This document shows, one piece after another, positions 58,196 through 64,000 of a DNA stretch of 64,000 nt (position 1 is its first letter; each line of letters starts with the position of its first letter). Source of the stretch: Bretschneidera sinensis. Taxonomy: Eukaryota > Streptophyta > Magnoliopsida > Brassicales > Akaniaceae. The stretch is taken from positions 57,488,501 to 57,552,500 of the forward strand of contig CM043697.1 of assembly GCA_023935145.1 (NCBI GenBank), given 5' to 3'. A model generated the notes under the pieces. That model saw only the letters and a list, made by a program, of their open reading frames with translations, was not told the origin of the DNA and ran no database searches. The position numbers were made by a program, and so were the translations under genes.

Positions 58196-60590
58196 TTCTT
58201 GTCGTCTCTACGGCCACCTCTTTCTCTCTTTTTCATCATGGCAGTTGTTGTCAAGTGTTACTGTGCAGTAATATTTTTTACTTTTTGGTGGGTGGGGTAG
58301 GGGTTGGGTTTTTTTCCTTCTGTTTTTACGAGTTAATAATTCAATTTACAGCTTTTCTTTCTAATTATTTTTTTAGTGCTTTTTTTCATAATCATTGGAA
58401 GAGTGTTTATTAAAGGATTAAAATTGATTAATTTATTATTTTAAATTAATTATATAAATTTTTTAATTAATTAATTAAATTGACATAAAATTAATTAATC
58501 AAATATATACATGAGTTAATCGATTTGTTAACGATTAATTTTTTTAATCATTTCGATAGTTTAATTAATTAATTTTAATAATATGTTAAATATAATAAGT
58601 TAAAAAATCTTAAGTATAAATTAAATATATAATATATAATAAATTAAAATTTTTAATTATATAAATAATATCGATTAACCGATTAATCAACCATATCAAT
58701 CGAAATTAATTCGATCGGTTAATGTTGAAATACTTAAACCAATTCGAAATAAATGTTTAAAAAAAATTAATGTATAATTGTAACATAAAGAAAGAATCAA
58801 TCACCATTAATCTTATAAGTGTCATTATTTTGTTTATGGTGTAAAACTTGTCATAAAAGTTTTATAGTTGTAAAGTATTTTTAAATACTTTAATTACTGA
58901 CATGTGTTATCTATCATATATAGCTTTTTTTTTACTTGTGTAATTATTTTTTAATTTGTTTAGAAATATAAAACAATTTCTATTTTGATTAGAGATTACT
59001 ATAAACAAGTTCTCTTCTTTTGTCTATATTATTTATTTCTTAATTTGTAATTCAATAATTCAAATAGTTCAATGAATGAGAGGGATACTTAAAATCATAA
59101 TGACCTAAAAACTATAAAAATTGTAATTCAAACCAAGCATTTCTTTTCCTTATAACAAATTTGGATCTCTTTACATGTGCGGTGGATTATATTTATCCCT
59201 ATAAATAATAATTCATGAAGTAAAGTTTATTAAATTTTATTATCTTTAAACTTTTATATAATTTTAACTTTATAGATATTAATATATATATATATTAAAT
59301 TTTAAAAATAGCACTTGATATCAAACTCTTCGATTACAATTTCTAAGTTATCATTCAAAAACAATGCAGTACTTGACACATCAATGCCACTACATTACAT
59401 AAGTCGTAAATAATCGCATTTTAAACTTAAAATAACAAGATAAAAGTTGGGTAATGTTTTTAGTGTCACTTGCATTGTCATAGAATTACTAGTACTACGA
59501 TGATGACCAATTCAACCCCATTAAATTAATTCAAAATCAACACATTTAATTTTCTTAGAAAATAACAAAAATCAGGGTGCATTGCCTCTGGACTATGTTG
59601 AGCTTGTCTTGGGGCTGGCGTTAGGGTATGCTTTTTTTCAATTAAGCTTGTTAATGATTTGCTTACGTGTATTTACCTATGTTTACTTCTTCCCTTCACA
59701 CCATTCCATATAGTCCAACTCTTCCTTACTTGTGAAACATAATCACTCAAGGAAAGAAAAACACTCGAGTGTGTTTACCATATTTTAAAAAGTTCCAAAT
59801 TATTCTGAGCTTTATTGGTTCGGTGGTGGTTTCGAGTACTCTATGTAGGGTTTCAGAATCGATCATTTTTTATATCAATTTATTTAAAAAAAGTTATTAT
59901 TGTAATGGTAATCTTTCAAAAATAATAATAATAAAATAATTAAATGAAAAGTCATATAAATAAAAATAAAAAATATGATATTTTTATTAAAAAACTAAAT
60001 ACGTAAACAATTTATTTGCAAATCAATTTCATATTTTATTACTAAACCAAATACATACAGAGTAAGGACCCTAAAACCCTATAATGTTTTGGTCTTTTAA
60101 AACAAAAAGGCATCCGCAACGTCAACTCTCTTCGACAATGATGATCAGAAACTCAATCCTATAATGGACAAATTCGTCAAAAGTCCAAAATTTGATTGAA
60201 AAATACCATTGTCTACATGTGCGGTTGAGACTTTTGGGTAGCATCGTTGTCATTTCCTTGCGATGGCTGATATTTCCAGCAGCTTCGCCATCAGAGGGTA
60301 ACACAATGTCTAAGGCTACTGGATAGTCTTGCGATGGCTGAGTATGGTTGTGCTTGATACTATTTCAGAATTACAATTTAAATATATTATGTGTTGAGAG
60401 TATAACTACATAAATCGGTTCTCAAGTCATCTAATTAGATTTAGAAAGTATTTAATCACCAACATTAGGTTTAAGTCAATTTCAGCACTTTCTATTAACT
60501 TTAACTGAGAATTATATCATTTTAAATAGATTTCGAAGGCCTCAAGTTGCTAGAGAGTAATTTGGATACTCTGAGGAGGTTGTATGAGCG
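58196..60590. other. AT-rich intergenic region
   Basis: No coding frame or element recognised. Runs of TTAATTAATT and CGATTAA motifs occur at 58440-58740, and a TA run at 59280-59298. It may contain decayed AT-rich transposon remnants, but none could be identified. Confidence 0.5.
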
Positions 60591-60593
60591 TGC

Positions 60594-61862
60594 TTTTTTT
60601 TATTTTTTTTATGGTGACATAATGAAACAAAAAAAAACAAAAGACAAGGACTTGGGGAAATAAATTCTCATTTTGTCTGCAAGCAAAATTGCCCCAACCT
60701 CGGTTGGGGGAAGAGCTATACACCGTTGTGTCCAGTTAGTGAATATCCATGGCAGCAAGTCCATAAGCTCCAAAATTGTTTTCTCTAAAAATGTGACCAA
60801 GATGGCACCTAGATAAGCTTTGGAGGAGCTTCCTGTAATCTTTTATAATGTTGCCAAGAGGATGAAAAAAAGATATCCGCATGCTGCATCAACCCAACTG
60901 CAGTAATCGAATCATATTCAACTTCTAGATTCTGTATAGCAAGACCTGAAGCCAAACAAAGACTTTCTCTGATTCCTAAGAGCTCGATTGTTAAAATAGG
61001 TACCTGGTCCAAATGGTAGCTAAAACCCTTAACCCAGTTGCCCATACAATCTAGTATCAACCCCCCGGCTGCCGCAATTTGGGTTTGAAGTTTGAAAGAA
61101 CCATCTGTGTTTAACTTGAGCCAGCCTTGCGTGGGCTTATTCCAACAAAACTCCTTTGAAATTTTCTGAATTGAATCATCCGAATGGGGAAACTAGTTAA
61201 CAAATAAGCCAGTAAACAATTAATAAAAAATAAAGAACTTGAAGTAACCGTCTCTAGACTTGTTCAATTTGCGGCTTTGTTTTTAACTGTCCATAAAATC
61301 TATAAATTGGACAAAAATTCTAATCTCCACCCACATTACAACTTGTGAACATTGTTGTCAAAGAGATTAAGATGCTACCCTTCATTTAAAGGAAGCAAGG
61401 AAAAAGAAGGCAAAGAAACAACATCATCAGTAACGGCCAAAATTTGTCGAGCTTTTGGACGGTCACTAAACACGTGCAGAATAGTTTCAGTTGAAGTCCC
61501 ACATCTAGGAAAATTTGGATCCTCACACATATTCCATTGAAAACACAGCTCATTTGTTAACTATCTATTATGATATGCCAACCAAATGAGAAACTTGAAC
61601 TTATTGGGGAATTTGAACTTCCAGATACGCGGCCAGTACTCAATTTGTTGCACCTCAACCAAAGTATCAGTAATTAACAAATTATAAGCACATGTGGTGT
61701 TGAACTTACTATGAAGGGAAGCTTTCCATATCACTTTATCTCTGGCTTCATGGCACATGGGAATAGGAGTTGACAATATCTGTCTTCTTAAATCATCTGG
61801 AAGATAATCATAATAACATGAGAGATTCCATACAAGATTATCTCCAATGAAATTGGTGACAT
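60594..61862 (-). mobile_element. L1-type LINE remnant: zinc-binding and RNase H end
   Basis: Read on the minus strand: NLVWNLSCYYDYLPDDLRR, then WKASLHSKFNTTCAYNLLI and WKFKFPNKFKFLIWLAYHNR with ELCFQWNMCEDPN and a following CGTSTETILHVF, which is the RT zinc-binding (zf-RVT) domain of plant LINEs (61360-61862). The RNase H domain follows: KLNTDGS, ELLGIRESLCLASGLAIQNL and VEYDSITAV (60809-61150), then a frameshift and GHIFRENN. A T-rich run at 60594-60612 fits the poly(A) tail of the element. Frameshifts and a stop make it inactive. Confidence 0.75.
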
Positions 61863-61875
61863 TGGATATCAGTCA

Positions 61876-62969
61876 TGAACTTGATTAGCTTGATTTTGAT
61901 GATACCAAAGTACTTTTGAAGTGTTTAACTTGCGTGTTTAATGTAAAACAAATTTTGGTTCATTGAAAAATTTTTGGAACTCAAGAAGGCAAAAGAATGA
62001 AAAAATGTGACTTATAAGTGAAATCGCTTCATCCTGAAGTTTTGGAAAAGTTTTCATTTCTTAGAACTGATAAGGAGCTAACTCCCAAGCTAGAAGTTGA
62101 TAGAGAGTTGACTCCGAAGCTGCTATTTGACTAGAGAGTCAAATCTCAACATAACATATCTATTTTTTGAATTCGCTCTATTTTGTCTCCAACGGATAGA
62201 AGACTTCAAAACACTATAAATAGAGTATCAAGAATCATTTGGAAGAAGGGAACAACATCTACAACAAGGAACAAAGCCATAAATCTTCATTCTATCCTTC
62301 TAGAACCAAAAACTCCATTTGAGCAATTGTTAAATACTTTAGAGAGAGATAATTTGAGTTGTAATCTACCATTGATATATCTCTCTCATGTTTGTTGTTT
62401 CAAACCTTATTCTTCATTAAATCATCATGTAAAAGGGTTGGTGTAACTCTTAGTGAGAGTTTTGTAAGAAAGCTTTGAGTGTTGGGATAAAACACTTAGG
62501 TAGAAGCAATTTTAGGAACTCTTAATCAGCTGAAGTAACACCCTTGAAGTTGCTTGTCTTAATTTCGGTTTGAATAACACCCATGAAGTTATTTGTTCGT
62601 GATAGTGAAAAAAAATCTTAATGTGGAGCCTTGAGAAGTTGACATAGGATCAAAAGCTATTACGATATTGTTGATAACGATAAATCATGTTTGCATCTCT
62701 CTAACTATATCTCTTAATTACTTGCACAAATTACTTGCTTAGAATAATTTGTTGTTCAAGTAATTGAGGTTCATTGCTTAATTGCTCTAAGATTTAATCA
62801 TCTCTCAAAAAATAAAATCTATCATCTTTGTGCTAGTAACCTAGAAAGATTGATTTAATTTAATTATGCATATATTTTTATCAATAAATTTGAGATTGCA
62901 AAAAGATTTTTAATTTCATAATACCCAATTCACCCCTTGAATATTACCATTGTATATTTTGGATCAACA
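61876..62969 (+). mobile_element. Probable solo copia LTR inserted in the LINE
   Basis: Between the two LINE parts lies about 1.1 kb without coding capacity. It starts TGAACTTGATTAGCTTG and ends GGATCAACA, and contains parts reminiscent of the copia LTR at 31.6 kb: GTAACACCCTTGAAGTTG, the ACCCAATTCACCCC block near the end, and TGATGATACCAAAG near the start. The flanks share ATATCA, but a clean target duplication was not established, so the ends may be off by several bases. Confidence 0.55.
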
Positions 62970-63215
62970 TATATCAAATACCTTCAAATCCAACTTAGAA
63001 TGATGAACTGAAATCTGATCATTCAAAATCAGATCCCAGTCCAATTATCTTTCAATGGAATAATATTGGTTCCATCCTCTACCCACCATTTCATGCCTTA
63101 CTGGAGACAATGGACAACCTTTAAGATACTAGGCTAGACGTATGAAGCAGATTGGACTATCTTAGCAGAGAATAAAGAATCAAGCTTCAGGTACTTTGAT
63201 TTAAGGACATAAATC
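62970..63215 (-). mobile_element. L1-type LINE remnant: segment upstream of the solo LTR
   Basis: On the minus strand the sequence reads VLKSKYLKLDSLFSAKIVQS, then after a stop SILKVVHCL and GMKWWVEDGTNIIPLKDNW. This is the usual stretch between the RT and zinc-binding domains of plant LINEs, and it joins to NLVWNLSCYYDY on the other side of the inserted LTR. Upstream RT and endonuclease sequences are not in the window. Confidence 0.65.
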
Positions 63216-64000
63216 CAAATTAGCATTTAACTTGCCCCACTTGCACAATTTAGCATTGTGCCTTAATTATTTAGAGTTAAATGTCCTTAGATATTCAATT
63301 TTATGTAAAACAACTGTAAAAGTAACAGGATAATTCAATAAATTTATTTATTTGTATTTTAACGTTGAGACATTTTGTGATTTACAATTGGTGGTTAGAA
63401 AAGTGTTCGACCAATAACGTTAGAATCAGTGTCTGACAACCTAAAATCCCACACTAGTTGCATGGCTCTTTGTTGGCCTGATCAGTTTAACACGTTTGTG
63501 TGAATAAAAGAAACTTAAGTGGTGTTTGTTTTTTTAAGTGTTAAAGTGTTGAATACCGAACATGCATTTGAATAGTGTTGAACCGATAAGAGGCAGTATA
63601 TAAATACTAAATACTTAAGTGTTTAGACTATTTAGTAATTGAACTAATTGAAACACCTAAATATGTGAATTTTTCTTTTTTAACTCTCTTAACTCTTAAT
63701 TCATATCCTTACAACCAATTTAATTTCACACACCAGACTTTACGGTTTGCATGGTATCCTTACAACCAAAAAAAACATTTAATTCATATCTTTGGTCTCC
63801 GCTCCCATCAATTCATTGATTATTATAATTATTACAATAATAATAATAACGATTATTATTATTATTATTATTATAAAAAAAAATTATAAAAAAAAAACAG
63901 AGGGAAGCAGAGTATGTTTTGTGTACTCTGTAGAATCAGGATGATAAAAAGTCCCTTAGAAAAACGCATCGAACAGCAGTGAAAAAAAGCAGTGGTCTAA
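63216..64000. other. Intergenic region with a TTA microsatellite
   Basis: No gene recognised. A TAA/TTA trinucleotide tract at 63827-63874 and A-rich runs behind it are the only clear features. Confidence 0.55.

Noticed and set aside
58060..58413. 117-codon plus-strand frame with many Ser and Leu codons
   Set aside because: Produced by the CT repeat in the TTL promoter region; no homology or gene structure.

Overview
The window is nuclear DNA of a flowering plant, most likely a eudicot. The evidence is LTR retrotransposons primed by plant initiator-methionine and aspartate tRNAs, an intron-containing host gene of the plant TTL (TPR plus thioredoxin-like) family, decayed exons of a CURLY LEAF-type Polycomb gene and of a plant PHD-finger acetyltransferase gene, and a plant L1-type LINE. 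About 80% of the window is retrotransposon, much of it nested. I see one convincing intact protein-coding gene (TTL, 54101-57753, minus strand).

Layout. 1-421: host flank without a gene. 422-22053: a tandem array of one Ty3/gypsy (CRM-like chromovirus) family on the minus strand, LTR-internal-LTR-internal-LTR-internal-LTR, bounded by a single 5-bp target duplication GTTAC. The middle unit is split by a 6.1-kb gag-only Athila/Tat-like element (9064-15212, target duplication GTTGT). 22059-23989: host-derived sequence with exons of a CLF-like SET gene fused to exons of a PHD-finger gene, both decayed. 23990-30075: another CRM-like element on the minus strand (target duplication GCCAA) that has lost its integrase zinc finger and core. 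30076-31597: continuation of the gene-fragment region, then an old LTR-like repeat. 31598-41449: a degraded Ty1/copia element (SIRE/Maximus-like) on the plus strand, with an extra 3' ORF and arrays of the palindrome CCAGTCGACTGG, flanked by a 182-bp duplication. 42347 to about 53325: a Tekay/Del-like Ty3/gypsy element on the plus strand, truncated in RNase H, whose 5' LTR is split by a second gag-only element (44114-49776, target duplication AGAGG). 54101-57753: the TTL gene. 58200-60590: AT-rich intergenic DNA. 60594-63215: a LINE remnant (minus) split by a probable solo copia LTR. 63216-64000: intergenic.

The retroelement proteins are mostly broken by stops and frameshifts, and the gag-only elements would depend on enzymes supplied in trans. 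Insertion order can be read from the nesting: the tandem array is older than the gag-only element inside it, and the Tekay-like LTR is older than the second gag-only element. The most unusual observations are (1) the three-unit array with one target duplication and six-nucleotide hypervariability at the end of its pol frame, (2) the copia element in which the same palindrome array precedes a TATA box both in the LTR and in front of its extra ORF, (3) the 182-bp duplication flanking that element, and (4) the CLF/PHD chimera. All similarity statements were made by eye; no alignment or database search was run.
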